Shown here: positions 20,773 through 28,876 of the stretch, piece by piece | Numbering within the stretch: the first letter of the stretch is position 1 | How the letters are laid out: each line of letters begins with the position of its first letter | From: Candidatus Tectomicrobia bacterium | GTDB taxonomy: Bacteria > UBA8248 | Direction: 5' to 3' | Assembly (NCBI GenBank): GCA_016192135.1 | Contig: JACPUR010000019.1 | Span: forward strand, 1 to 64,000 | DNA length: 64,000 bases | Translations under genes and position numbers: made by a program | Notes under the pieces: generated by a model | The model's input: only the letters and a program-made list of their open reading frames with translations | Told to the model about the DNA's origin: nothing | Database searches by the model: none

Positions 20773-21189
20773 TCAGCCCCCCGTCCGCCGGAGGCCGGGC
20801 CGGATCAGGTGGAAGACCCCGGCCGCGAGGGCGGCCAGCACGCCGATGACGGCGACGGCCTCCTGGCCCGCTCCTCCGGCGGAGGCGCGCAAGATTCCGG
20901 CGAGGAGGGCGGTCACGATCACTACCGCGAGGAAGAGGGCGAGGGCTCCCGCGAGACGCTTGAAAAAGGCCCAGGCCCCTCCCCCCGGCGGCGCGAAGGG
21001 CCTGAAGAGGCCCGGCCTGACCAGGTAGAGGAGACCCGCCGCGGCGGCGGCCAGCACCCCGGCGAGGATGGCGATCTCGCGGGCCTCCTCGCCCACGGCG
21101 GCGCGGAAGATGCCGGACACGAAGCCGGTCAGGATGATCATCCCGATGAATACGGCGGTGGCGATAGCGAGGCGCTTGATGAACCCCAT
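20773..21189 (-). CDS. Membrane protein with internal duplication
   Basis: A 138-residue protein of two similar halves. The first half has FIKRLAIATAVFIGMIILTG, then AILAGVLAAAAAGLLYLVRP; the second has [20 protein letters not shown], then AVIGVLAALAAGVFHLIRPG. Each half is two membrane segments ending in (L/I)RPGL. So a four-helix protein formed by fusion of two copies of a two-helix unit. Start at 21189 follows AGGAGGGGGGAG. Family not recognised. Confidence 0.7.
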   Translation of the reverse strand: MGFIKRLAIATAVFIGMIILTGFVSGIFRAAVGEEAREIAILAGVLAAAAAGLLYLVRPGLFRPFAPPGGGAWAFFKRLAGALALFLAVVIVTALLAGILRASAGGAGQEAVAVIGVLAALAAGVFHLIRPGLRRTGG

Positions 21190-21276
21190 GGCTCCCCCCT
21201 CCTCCTGTGAGGCGCGTGAAGGGAATCATACCGCAGCCGGCGCGCCTCGCTCCGGCTTTTCCGGCAGGCTCCGGCG

Positions 21277-21705
21277 GTGAGCGGGGGGGGCCTCCGCGTG
21301 CGCGGGGTGCTGGAGACCTGCCTCTACGCGGAGGACCTGGAGGAGGCCGAGCGCTTCTACGCCGAGACGCTGGGGCTCGAGGCCTTCCAGCGGGCCCCGG
21401 GGCGGCACGTCTTCTTCCGCTGCGGGGAGAGGGCCGTCCTCCTCCTCTTCAACCCGCGCAAGACGCGCGAGCCGGATCTCAAGCTGGGCGTCCCCTCCCA
21501 CGGGGCGGAGGGGCCGGGCCACGCGTGCTTCGCCGTCCGCGAGGAGGAGCTGGAGGGCTGGCGGGCGCGCCTGCGGGGGCTCAAGATCGCAATCGAGAAA
21601 GAGATCGACTGGCCGGGCGGGGGGCGCTCCATCTACTTCCGGGACCCGGCGGGGAACAGCCTGGAGCTGGCCTCCCCGCGCATCTGGCGGCTGGAGGAGA
21701 TCTGA
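21277..21705 (+). CDS. Glyoxalase/VOC-fold protein
   Basis: A 142-residue vicinal-oxygen-chelate domain protein. Residues 10-30 (GVLETCLYAEDLEEAERFYA) and the closing IYFRDPAGNSLELASP match the two half-sites; the Glu of LELAS and His in PGHACFAV would be metal ligands. VOC proteins include glyoxalases, dioxygenases and fosfomycin-resistance enzymes, so the reaction is open. The GTG start at 21277 lacks a strong ribosome site. The next gene follows after 14 bases. Confidence 0.85.
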   Translation: MSGGGLRVRGVLETCLYAEDLEEAERFYAETLGLEAFQRAPGRHVFFRCGERAVLLLFNPRKTREPDLKLGVPSHGAEGPGHACFAVREEELEGWRARLRGLKIAIEKEIDWPGGGRSIYFRDPAGNSLELASPRIWRLEEI

Positions 21706-21719
21706 GAGGAGGTTCGGGC

Positions 21720-22082
21720 ATGGCGGGCGGAGGGCATCCCGGCGGGCATCCGCACGGGGCGGCGCCGGGGGCGGCATCGGAAGGCGGCGGGCTCCTGGAG
21801 CACGAGAAGCGCTTCCTCGCCCGCATCGCCCAGAAGTACGAGAAAGATGAAAAAGCGGGCCAGGCGCGGAGCTACCTCATCGCGGCGGCGGTCATCCTCG
21901 CCTTCTTCGCTCTGATTAAGTTCCTGCCCTGGTGGTGGGCGTCCCTCGCCATCGCCCTGGCGGGGGGGCTCTACATGTTCCACCAGTACAAGCGCTTCAC
22001 CCGCTTCAAGACGCGCATCCTGCTCAAGCTCTGGCGCGAGCGGGAGAAGGGGGCCCCTACGGGCGCCGCCCCGCCAGCCTGA
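21720..22082 (+). CDS. Hypothetical two-helix membrane protein
   Basis: A 120-residue protein starting at 21720 after GAGAGGAGG. The first 25 residues are Gly/His/Pro rich (AGGGHPGGHPHGAAPG), then a charged helix (EHEKRFLARIAQKYEKDEKA), two membrane segments (SYLIAAAVILAFFALIKFLP and ASLAIALAGGLYMFHQYKRF), and a basic tail. No family recognised. Its 3' end overlaps the convergent sulfatase-modifying-factor-like gene by 26 bases. Confidence 0.7.
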   Translation: MAGGGHPGGHPHGAAPGAASEGGGLLEHEKRFLARIAQKYEKDEKAGQARSYLIAAAVILAFFALIKFLPWWWASLAIALAGGLYMFHQYKRFTRFKTRILLKLWREREKGAPTGAAPPA

Positions 22083-22884
22083 CGCCGCCGGGCCGCCGGA
22101 CCACCCCCGCAGGGGCCGAGCGGGCGCAGCGGAAGCCCACGCCGTGGCTGGCGCTGCGTGGATCGAAGCCCGTGCGGAAGGCGGCCCGCAGGAGCACCTC
22201 GCTGTTGAACCAAGCCCCCCCGCGCAGCACGCGCAGGGCGCCCGTCGCGGGGCCCTTCGGATCGCGGAGGGGGGCGGTGCGGTAGTAGCCGCCGTCGTAC
22301 CAGTCGGCCACCCACTCCATCACGTTCCCCGCCATGTCCTGCGCGCCGTAGGGGCTCGCGCCCCGGGGGTGGCTGCCCACCGCCCACGTGGTGTAGCCCC
22401 GGAAGCAGGCGGGAAGCTCCATCCCCATGACGGCATAGTCGCAGTTCGCCGGTTCGTTCCCCCAGGGATAGAGGCGCCCGTCCGTCCCACGGGCGGCCTT
22501 TTCCCACTCCGCCTCGGTGGGCAGGCGCTTGCCGGCGCGGGCGCAGTAGTCGCGGGCCTGGAACCAGCTCACTCCCACCACCGGCTGGCTGGGGAGCGTG
22601 AAGGTGCCCATGTAGGATTCGAGCGGGGTGAAATGCCGCCCGAAGCGCTGGTTGGTGACCTCGAATTTGTCGATGTAGAAGTCCGCCAGCCAGACCCGGC
22701 GCTGGGGCTGCTCGTTGTCGCCGAAGATATAACCCCCCGGCGGGGAGCCCATGATGAATTCCCCCTTGGGGACGAGGACCATGGGGGTGCCGTCCGCGCC
22801 GGTGATCTCCGGCGGGAGCGGGGCGGCGAGCGCGGCGGCGGCCCCCGCCAGCCACCCCGCCAGAGCGATCCCCCAGATTCGCAT
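22057..22884 (-). CDS. SUMF1/formylglycine-generating-enzyme-like protein without catalytic Cys
   Basis: A 275-residue exported protein: signal peptide (GIALAGWLAGAAAALAAPLP) then the SUMF1 fold, with MVLVPKGEFIMGS, KRLPTEAEWEKAARG, YPWGNEPANCDYA, DMAGNVMEWVADWY and VLRGGAWFNSEVLLRAAFR. True formylglycine-generating enzymes carry two active Cys in the SFLCHRSYC region; here the equivalent is AWFNSEVLL, with none. So this belongs to the large non-catalytic branch, whose members act as carbohydrate-binding or accessory proteins. No sulfatase is nearby. Start at 22884 has AAAGGCGG upstream. Confidence 0.85.
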   Translation of the reverse strand: MRIWGIALAGWLAGAAAALAAPLPPEITGADGTPMVLVPKGEFIMGSPPGGYIFGDNEQPQRRVWLADFYIDKFEVTNQRFGRHFTPLESYMGTFTLPSQPVVGVSWFQARDYCARAGKRLPTEAEWEKAARGTDGRLYPWGNEPANCDYAVMGMELPACFRGYTTWAVGSHPRGASPYGAQDMAGNVMEWVADWYDGGYYRTAPLRDPKGPATGALRVLRGGAWFNSEVLLRAAFRTGFDPRSASHGVGFRCARSAPAGVVRRPGGVRLAGRRP

Positions 22885-22979
22885 GGCGCCGCCTTTCTCT
22901 TTCGGGCGGGGCAGATGCCCCGCCTCTCCGGGATCAACGCCCTCCCGGGTCCGGATGTTCCCCGGCGCCCCCCGGAGGC

Positions 22980-24125
22980 CTAGAACCTCGGCCTGGCCTT
23001 CGGCTCCGGCGGGAGGATCTCCAGCGCGGCCTCGACGGGCCGGTGGTCCGAGACGCCGGGGTCGGGGACGGAGGCGCCGCGGGCGAGCAGGCCCTCGGAG
23101 TGGTAGACGTGGTCGACCATGGCCCCGAAGGGCCCGGCGTAGTAGGTGTAGCCGAAGCCCGAGCCGCTCTCCTCGAAGGCGTTCCGCAGGCGCTGGGCGA
23201 GGCGCAGGACGTCCAGGCTCTTTGGGGTGGTGTTGAGGGTGCCGGCCAGGATGAAGGGATCCAGCCCGCCCTCGGCGATGAGCCGCAGGTGGATGAGCTG
23301 GGCCCGCCGGGCGTACTCGTAGAGCCGCAGGGTGGTGAGCCAGTCCAGCACGCTCCCGAAGGAGAGCCCCACGTCGCGGCTCCAGATGTCCTTCCAGGGC
23401 ACCCGGGGCGGACACAGGTGGGCGTTCACGAGGCGGAGGAGGCGCTCCCCCGCCAGGGCCCTGGCCACCAGGGCGTCGGCCTCGGCGCAGACGCCGCCGG
23501 GCACCGGGCCCGGCGGGAGCGGGATGATCTCAGGCTCGCGCAGCGGGAACCGGCTCAGGATGCCCAGGCCGAAGCGCCGGCCGGTCGAGGCGGGGCCCTC
23601 GCGCCAGGCGCCGTGGGGGTAGCGGCCGCGCAGCGCTTCCGCGAGACGGGGCCGGTCGCCGCTCCGCTCGTCCCCGTGGACCTCCTGGAGGAAGAGCACG
23701 TCGATGTCCCGGCGCTCCCGCAGGTAGGCGTAGGCGGCCGGGCGGCGGCTCTCGTCGGGGCCCAGGTTCAGCGTCATCACCCGGACCATCTGCCCCGAGA
23801 GGGGCGGGAGCGCGCCGCGCGGAAAGAGCATGCTCGCGTGCTGCATGGCGAGCGAGGCCAGCAGCCAGATCGTAGGCACCGAGCGCAGGACGTTCGACAC
23901 CCCCCGCGCGAGCAGCCCCACCAGGGCGCCGCCCAGGCTGAAGTAGGGCCAGAAGTGGGAGAGGAAGCTGGCCTTCGAGCCGAAGCGCCCGTTGATCCGG
24001 AACCACCACAGGCCGGCGTCGATGAGGGCCGCGAGGATGAGGGCCACCAGGGCCAGGAAGGCCACCCAGCCCATGACGCCCCGGGGCGGGAACCACGCGC
24101 GGGGGCGGTACACGCGATTGATCAT
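22980..24125 (-). CDS. Membrane-anchored endonuclease/exonuclease/phosphatase-family protein
   Basis: A 381-residue protein with three membrane segments in the first 100 residues (for example MGWVAFLALVALILAALIDA), then an EEP domain: MVRVMTLNLGP, DVLFLQEVHGDE (catalytic Glu), LVNAHLCPP, FILAGTLNTTP and the closing GVSDHRPVEAALEI (catalytic His in SDHRP). In the usual motif the fourth block is GDFN, here GTLN, so one catalytic Asp is missing. Members cleave phosphodiesters in lipids, nucleic acids or signalling molecules. Start at 24125 chosen for the hydrophobic N-terminus. Confidence 0.8.
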   Translation of the reverse strand: MINRVYRPRAWFPPRGVMGWVAFLALVALILAALIDAGLWWFRINGRFGSKASFLSHFWPYFSLGGALVGLLARGVSNVLRSVPTIWLLASLAMQHASMLFPRGALPPLSGQMVRVMTLNLGPDESRRPAAYAYLRERRDIDVLFLQEVHGDERSGDRPRLAEALRGRYPHGAWREGPASTGRRFGLGILSRFPLREPEIIPLPPGPVPGGVCAEADALVARALAGERLLRLVNAHLCPPRVPWKDIWSRDVGLSFGSVLDWLTTLRLYEYARRAQLIHLRLIAEGGLDPFILAGTLNTTPKSLDVLRLAQRLRNAFEESGSGFGYTYYAGPFGAMVDHVYHSEGLLARGASVPDPGVSDHRPVEAALEILPPEPKARPRF

Positions 24126-24187
24126 CCGCGCGCCCTCTGGCAGGATGGCGCCTCGATCGCGCCCCCCGGACGACCAGGGAACCGGAC

Positions 24188-24652
24188 ATGGCCCAAGGCA
24201 CCGAGGCACTGACCCAGACCACGTTCATCTGCCCCGCCTGCGGGGAGGCCGAGCTGCCCCTCCCGGAGGGCTGGTCCCCCCGGGAGACGCCCTACGTGCG
24301 GCTCGCGGAGCAGCACGGCTGCGAGCAGTGCCAAGCAGCCTCCTTCCTCTTCGGCGACGGCCACACCTCGGGCTTCGGGGGCGTGGTGCGCGACCTCGGG
24401 CCGGACGGCCGGCCCCGCGAGCGCTGGGTGCCCCCGCGCGCCGCCGTGGCCTACCACTACATGCGCCAGGGCCGGAAACGGGCCTCCGCCGAGGCGGAGC
24501 GCCCCTTCTATCCCCAGCCCCTCTACCGCAACCTCGTCCACGGCCAGAACACGGACGACGTCTTCGTGGCCATGGCCTTCCTGCCCCACGGCGAGACGCT
24601 GACGCCCGCGCTGCGCGCCCGGGGGGAGCGGCTCGCCAAGACGCTCAAGTAG
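24188..24652 (+). CDS. Hypothetical zinc-ribbon protein
   Basis: A 154-residue protein with one zinc-ribbon-like Cys set: FICPACGEAELP and CEQCQAAS (CxxC at about residues 15-18 and 46-49). The remainder (VPPRAAVAYHYMRQGRKRAS, then NTDDVFVAMAFLPHGETLTP) is not recognised. It converges on the small zinc-ribbon gene on the other strand and overlaps it by 8 bases. Two Zn-ribbon genes end to end may be chance. Confidence 0.6.
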   Translation: MAQGTEALTQTTFICPACGEAELPLPEGWSPRETPYVRLAEQHGCEQCQAASFLFGDGHTSGFGGVVRDLGPDGRPRERWVPPRAAVAYHYMRQGRKRASAEAERPFYPQPLYRNLVHGQNTDDVFVAMAFLPHGETLTPALRARGERLAKTLK

Positions 24653-24899
24653 GCTGCACCTCCGGGAGGGGAGCCTCCGCCCCGCTCCGCACATACCGGA
24701 ACCGCACCCGTCCCTCCCAGGAGCGGTGGAGCTCCCGCCCGCAGGCCAGGCACTTGGCGGCGAAGCGTGTCATGAGGCTCCACGAGGGCACCCCCGCCGC
24801 CCCGCCCGCCGGCAGGGGCTCCAGGCGCGAGGAGCCGCAGCGCGGGCAGAGGAGGAGCTCCTCCTCGGGGCTCCCCATCTCCTTCGCGTGGATCTCCAT
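24645..24899 (-). CDS. Small zinc-ribbon protein
   Basis: An 84-residue protein with LLLCPRCGSSRLEPL and AKCLACGRELHR, a four-Cys zinc-ribbon. Nothing else is recognised. The upstream gene on the same strand is a small membrane protein 9 bases away, so the two may be co-transcribed. Confidence 0.6.
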   Translation of the reverse strand: MEIHAKEMGSPEEELLLCPRCGSSRLEPLPAGGAAGVPSWSLMTRFAAKCLACGRELHRSWEGRVRFRYVRSGAEAPLPEVQPT

Positions 24900-24908
24900 C
24901 TTTCCGCC

Positions 24909-25160
24909 TCAGCGGCTCCCGAGGAGCCGGTTGTAGATCCAAGCGCCCAGCCCGAAGAAGACGAGGCCGATCCCGAACCCCCAGAGGGCCCCGATCACCG
25001 CGCCCCCCAGGGAGGGGCCCATGCCGGCGTAGATCCCCCCGATGAGCCGCATCCACTCGTTTCCCCAGCCGGTCAGGGCCGAGACCAAGGTGAGGACGAA
25101 GAACACCAGGGCGTATACGGCGCCCATGGCGAGCCCGAACCTGGCGGCGTCGAGCTTCAT
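24909..25160 (-). CDS. Small two-helix membrane protein (holin-like superfamily)
   Basis: An 83-residue protein with membrane segments AVYALVFFVLTLVSALTGWG and GAVIGALWGFGIGLVFFGLG and the ending WIYNRLL. Similar small proteins are often labelled bacteriophage-holin-like, but I see no phage genes here, so the label says nothing on function. Start at 25160 follows GGAGG. Confidence 0.65.
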   Translation of the reverse strand: MKLDAARFGLAMGAVYALVFFVLTLVSALTGWGNEWMRLIGGIYAGMGPSLGGAVIGALWGFGIGLVFFGLGAWIYNRLLGSR

Positions 25161-25331
25161 GGCGGCCTCCTCTCCGGCCTGGCGGCCTGGCGGCCCGGCT
25201 CCGGAAATCGTTCTTTTTAATATAGCCCCCCTCCCGCCCGGGCCGCCAACCCCCGCGCGGTTGCCTCGGCGGGGGGGAACGTGGTCCCATCCCCGGACAT
25301 CCATCCATCCTTTTCCGAGGAGAGGGCGCGC

Positions 25332-25709
25332 ATGGCGGACGACACGCTCTACCAGAGAGGGCTCGCCAACCGGGCGAGGGTGTTCGGGACCGAGGGGGAG
25401 GAGCGCCGCAAGACCTTCGAGCAGGCGAGCCCCGACTTCGCCCGCTTCGTCACCGAGGACATCTACGGCGGCCTCTACGAGCGCAAGGGCATCGACGACA
25501 AGACGCGCGAGGCGGTCATCCTGGGCATCCTCATCGCCCGCGGGATGACCAAGGAGATCGAGTACCACGTGGACGCGGCCCTGAACGTGGGGATGACCCG
25601 GAAGGACATCGAGGAGATCATCATGGTCTGCGCCTACTACGCGGGCGGCCCCCACGCCGTCGCGGCCGTCCACGCCTCGCTCAACGTGTTCAAGAAAAGG
25701 GGGATTTGA
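25332..25709 (+). CDS. Carboxymuconolactone decarboxylase/AhpD-like protein
   Basis: A 125-residue all-helical CMD-domain protein: DDKTREAVILGILIARGMTK and IEEIIMVCAYYAGGPHAV are the domain core. AhpD-type thiol reductases need CxxC at the second of these; here it reads CAYY, with a single Cys, so it is not an AhpD-type peroxidase partner and is nearer gamma-carboxymuconolactone decarboxylase. Start at 25332 follows GAGGAGAGGG. A close paralogue follows 308 bp later. Confidence 0.87.
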   Translation: MADDTLYQRGLANRARVFGTEGEERRKTFEQASPDFARFVTEDIYGGLYERKGIDDKTREAVILGILIARGMTKEIEYHVDAALNVGMTRKDIEEIIMVCAYYAGGPHAVAAVHASLNVFKKRGI

Positions 25710-25736
25710 GGGGGGCCAGATGACGCATGCGATGCC

Positions 25737-25945
25737 GTAGGGGCGAACCTCGTGTTCGCCCCGTTTAGGGAGACGGCCAGGGGGAGAATGCAAGATTCGC
25801 CCCTGCAGATATTGGCGTCCGCGTCTGTAGGCGCGGGCCATCCACCGCGATTTCTCCCCGGCCGGCCTGCGGTTCCCTTTCGTAGGGGCGGTTCGCGAAC
25901 CGCCCCTACAGGTCGCGAGCCTGGCCCTTCGGTCGAACGCCCCTG
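25737..25945. repeat. Cluster of palindromic intergenic repeats
   Basis: Between the two AhpD-like genes lie a double hairpin (25737-25762 GTAGGGGCGAACCTCGTG... with partner ending 25806) and a perfect 28-bp palindrome (25882-25909; arms GTAGGGGCG and CGCCCCTAC, core GTTCGCGAAC). The remaining sequence shows nothing coding. Confidence 0.85.
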
Positions 25946-26017
25946 CAAGGGTCCCGCCCTCTCGCTGGGGGAGCCCGTTTAAATCCGCCGTTCCCTCAAC
26001 ACCTGAAGGAGACCTCC

Positions 26018-26395
26018 ATGCCGGACGAGACGCGCTACCGGAAGGGCCTCGCCAACCGGGCCAAGGTGTTCGGCGGGGAGGGCGAGGCGCGGCGGAGGGC
26101 CTTCGAGGAGGCCAGCCCGGACTTCGCCCGCTTCGTCACCGAGGAGATCTACGGCGGCCTCTACGAGCGCCCGGGCATCGACGACAAGACGCGCGAGGCG
26201 GTGATCCTCGGCATCCTGTGCGCCCGGGGGATGGGCCGCGAGTTCAACCACCACGTCCACGCCGCCATGAACCTGGGGATGACGAAGCGGGAGATCCAGG
26301 AGATCGTCATGGTGTGCGCCTACTACGCGGGGGCCCCTCACGCCGTGGCCGCCACCCACGCCTCGCTCGAGGCGTTCCGGGAGCGGGGGGTGTGA
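26018..26395 (+). CDS. Carboxymuconolactone decarboxylase/AhpD-like protein (paralogue)
   Basis: A 125-residue paralogue of the gene at 25332 with the same length and most residues shared (FARFVTEEIYGGLYERPGID, then IQEIVMVCAYYAGAPHAV). Again single Cys in place of CxxC. Start at 26018 follows GAAGGAGA. The pair looks like a tandem duplication into which repeat palindromes later accumulated. Confidence 0.87.
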   Translation: MPDETRYRKGLANRAKVFGGEGEARRRAFEEASPDFARFVTEEIYGGLYERPGIDDKTREAVILGILCARGMGREFNHHVHAAMNLGMTKREIQEIVMVCAYYAGAPHAVAATHASLEAFRERGV

Positions 26396-26418
26396 AGAGA
26401 GCGTTTCCCTGCCTACCC

Positions 26419-26603
26419 GTAGGGGCGACCGGCCGGCCGCCCCTACACAAACGAACCCTCTGTCAGCCGATTTTTTATGTAGGGGCGAACCTCGTGTTCG
26501 CCCAATCCACAGGTGCCATAAGGGGCGAATACAACATTTGCCCCTACGGAAAGACGCGCCCGCCGGCGGCCGACGCTTCAGGGGCGTTCAATTGAACGCC
26601 CCT
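26419..26603. repeat. Cluster of palindromic intergenic repeats
   Basis: Three elements in 185 bp: 26419-26446 (core ACCGGCCGGC between GTAGGGGCG arms), a double hairpin at 26479-26503 plus 26521-26549, and a perfect 24-bp palindrome at 26580-26603 with core TTCAATTGAA. All share the GGGGCG/CGCCCC arms. Confidence 0.85.
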
Positions 26604-26658
26604 GTGTGATTTGCGGGGAAAATCCCGAAGAAAAGATCACCGAAAAGCGAGGCCCTTC

Positions 26659-27681
26659 CTATTTCCCGTCCGGCCCCAGGGTCTTGCGGATCTGCCCGGC
26701 GAGGGCGTCCACCACCAGGCGGGAGACCTCCTCGAGGGTGCCGCGTTTGCGGGCGCCCGCGGCGAAGGCGTGCCCGCCGCCGCCGAACTGGGTGGCGACG
26801 CCGTGCACCTCGACCCGGCCCTTCGAGCGCAGGCTGATGCGCACCCGGCCCCCCTCGATCTCGGACATGAACGCGACCACCTCGACCGACTGGATGCCCC
26901 GGGGGAGGGAGATGTATTCGTCCGTCTCGTCCCGCCGCACGCCGTAGCGGTCCAACTCCTCCTGGCCCAGGGTGAACCAGGCGAGCCGCCCGCCGCACTC
27001 GAGCTTCATGCGGCCCATGAGGAGCCCCATGAGGCGCACCGAGCCCGCCCCGTGCGACTCCCAGAAGATGGAGTAGGCCTCGCCCGGATTGGCCCCAAGC
27101 TCCACCAGCCGGGCGCCCCAGCGCATGGTCTTGGCGGAGGTGTTCGTGTAGCGGAACTGGCCGGTGTCGTACACGAGGGCGGCGTGGAGGCAGCGCACGA
27201 TGAGCGGGTCCCCGAAGGCGTAGCCCTCCTCGTCGAGGAAGTCGGCGACCATCTCCCCCACGGCGGCCGCATGGGTGTCGATGGCGGAGGGGCAGTCGAA
27301 GTTGTCGGGCTCGGCGATGTGGTGGTCGATGACGGCGACGGGCAGGCCGCTCTCCCGCACGGGGCCATCGAGCTTGCCGAGGCGGCTGGGCTTGCCCGTG
27401 TCGAGAACGAGGATGCCGTCGAAGCGCGAGGGCCAGTCCTGGACGGCGAGCAGCTCCTCGCGGGAGCGGACCAGGCCCTCGGGGTCGTAGGAGGCGGTGA
27501 AGCCGGGGACGGGGCCCTCCGTCACGGCGGTGGCCTCCTTGCCGAGCGAGCGCAGGTAGCGGCTCAGGGCGATGCAGGAGAGGAGGCCGTCCCCGTCCGG
27601 GCCGACGTGGGTGAGGAGGAGGAAGCGGCGGCGCGCGGCGATGAACGCGCGCACGCCCTCGAAGCGGCCCCCGGCGCTCAT
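26659..27681 (-). CDS. DHH/DHHA1 phosphoesterase, NrnA-like
   Basis: A 340-residue bifunctional oligoribonuclease/pAp-phosphatase-like enzyme. The DHH domain has THVGPDGDG at 24-32, DTG near 94-96, and DHH at 119-121 for Mn binding; the DHHA1 domain ends with FGGGGHAFAAGARKRG, the substrate-binding signature. NrnA degrades nano-RNAs and 3'-phosphoadenosine phosphate. Its start overlaps the stop of the nicotinate phosphoribosyltransferase gene by 4 bases (ATGA). The family also holds c-di-AMP phosphodiesterases, but the GdpP-type membrane domains are absent. Confidence 0.9.
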   Translation of the reverse strand: MSAGGRFEGVRAFIAARRRFLLLTHVGPDGDGLLSCIALSRYLRSLGKEATAVTEGPVPGFTASYDPEGLVRSREELLAVQDWPSRFDGILVLDTGKPSRLGKLDGPVRESGLPVAVIDHHIAEPDNFDCPSAIDTHAAAVGEMVADFLDEEGYAFGDPLIVRCLHAALVYDTGQFRYTNTSAKTMRWGARLVELGANPGEAYSIFWESHGAGSVRLMGLLMGRMKLECGGRLAWFTLGQEELDRYGVRRDETDEYISLPRGIQSVEVVAFMSEIEGGRVRISLRSKGRVEVHGVATQFGGGGHAFAAGARKRGTLEEVSRLVVDALAGQIRKTLGPDGK

Positions 27682-28850
27682 TCCGAGGCGTCCAGGCGCA
27701 CGCGGTGGAGCTGGCCGAGGACGCGCTCGCGGATCTCCCGGGCCGGGGGGGCGGGCGCCAGGGCCTCGCCCGCCCGCATGACGGGGGCGAGGAGCTGGTC
27801 CATGGGCCCTCCGCAGGCCTCGCAGTCGCCGTAGGGGCGGTCCATGGGGATGACGCGCTCGGCGCCGCAGGCCCGGCACCGCAGTAAGTGCTTGGCCCCC
27901 GAGAGCTTGCCGCGCTTGGCCACGGCCTCGCCCTCGATCTCGACGATGTCCATGGAGAAGTCGACGGTGGAGGCGGAGCTGATGGCGGTCCCCACGCCGT
28001 AGCCCCCGTCCACGGCCGGGTTGAGCTCGAGGATCTTCCGCTCGTCGAGCCCCCCGCTCACGAAGAGCTTGACGTGGCGGTGGCCGGCGCGGTCGAGCTC
28101 CCAGCGCACCTCCCGGAGGAGCTGTACCATGTCGCCCCGGCGGGAACCCGGGGTGTCGAGCCGGACGGCGGAGAGGCGGTCGGCCAGGGCCTTGGCGGCG
28201 GCCAGTGCCTCGAACTTCTCGTCCCCGAAGGTGTCCACCAGCGCCACGCGGGGGACCTCGGGCCCGATCACCTCGTCGAACGCCTTGAGGGCGGGGACGA
28301 GCCCCCCCATCACGATGACGAGGGCGTGGGGCATGGTGCCGATGGGGGGGAGGCCCAGCAGCTCGGCGCCCTTCACCAGGGCCACGCCGTCGCAGCCGCC
28401 GAGGTAGGCGGCGCGCTCGATCATGGGGGCGACGGCGGGATGCATCCGCCGGGCGCCGAAGCTCACGAGCTGGCGGCCCCCCGCGGCGATGCGGCAGCGG
28501 GCGGCGCGGGTGGCCACCCCGCTCGCCTGGCACATCAGGCCCAGCACGGGGGTCTCGAGCAGGGCGAAGTCGTTGTAGACGCCCTCGATCTCGAGGACGG
28601 GCTGAAAGGGCCGGAAGAGCGTCCCCTCGGGGACGGCCCGCACGTCCACCGGGAAGCCCTTGAGGAGGGAGAGGATCTCCGTCAGGCCGACGAACACCCC
28701 CCAGCCGGAGGGCAGGCTCTTGGCCATGAACTCCGCCCGCACGCGCTTGCGGATCCCCTTGGCCTCGAGGATGCGGCGGGTGCGGTCGAAGTAGACGTCC
28801 GTCACCTTGCCCGACCGGATTTCATCGTAGCCGGAGATGAACAGGTCCAA
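27678..28850 (-). CDS. pncB: Nicotinate phosphoribosyltransferase with C-terminal zinc ribbon
   Basis: A 390-residue enzyme of NAD salvage (nicotinate plus PRPP to nicotinate mononucleotide). Motifs: LFRPFQPVLEIEGVYNDFAL, FGARRMHPAVAPMIERAAYL, DTFGDEKFEAL, SGGLDERKI and GYGVGTAI. From about residue 318 it carries an added zinc ribbon, LRCRACGAERV and DCEACGG, as in archaeal and some bacterial short forms. Together with the overlapping NrnA-like gene it links NAD metabolism to nucleotide recycling. Start at 28850. Confidence 0.92.
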   Translation of the reverse strand: MDLFISGYDEIRSGKVTDVYFDRTRRILEAKGIRKRVRAEFMAKSLPSGWGVFVGLTEILSLLKGFPVDVRAVPEGTLFRPFQPVLEIEGVYNDFALLETPVLGLMCQASGVATRAARCRIAAGGRQLVSFGARRMHPAVAPMIERAAYLGGCDGVALVKGAELLGLPPIGTMPHALVIVMGGLVPALKAFDEVIGPEVPRVALVDTFGDEKFEALAAAKALADRLSAVRLDTPGSRRGDMVQLLREVRWELDRAGHRHVKLFVSGGLDERKILELNPAVDGGYGVGTAISSASTVDFSMDIVEIEGEAVAKRGKLSGAKHLLRCRACGAERVIPMDRPYGDCEACGGPMDQLLAPVMRAGEALAPAPPAREIRERVLGQLHRVRLDASE

Positions 28851-28876
28851 TGGAGGGCGTCCGGGCTAGGGTGGGG

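Noticed and set aside
24909-25160. Prophage remnant suggested by the holin-like protein
   Set aside because: No other phage gene is near; small two-helix proteins are often mislabelled as holins.
25332-26395. The two AhpD-like proteins as further selenoproteins
   Set aside because: Sec forms of AhpD-like proteins are known, but both frames here are complete without internal TGA and have a single Cys.
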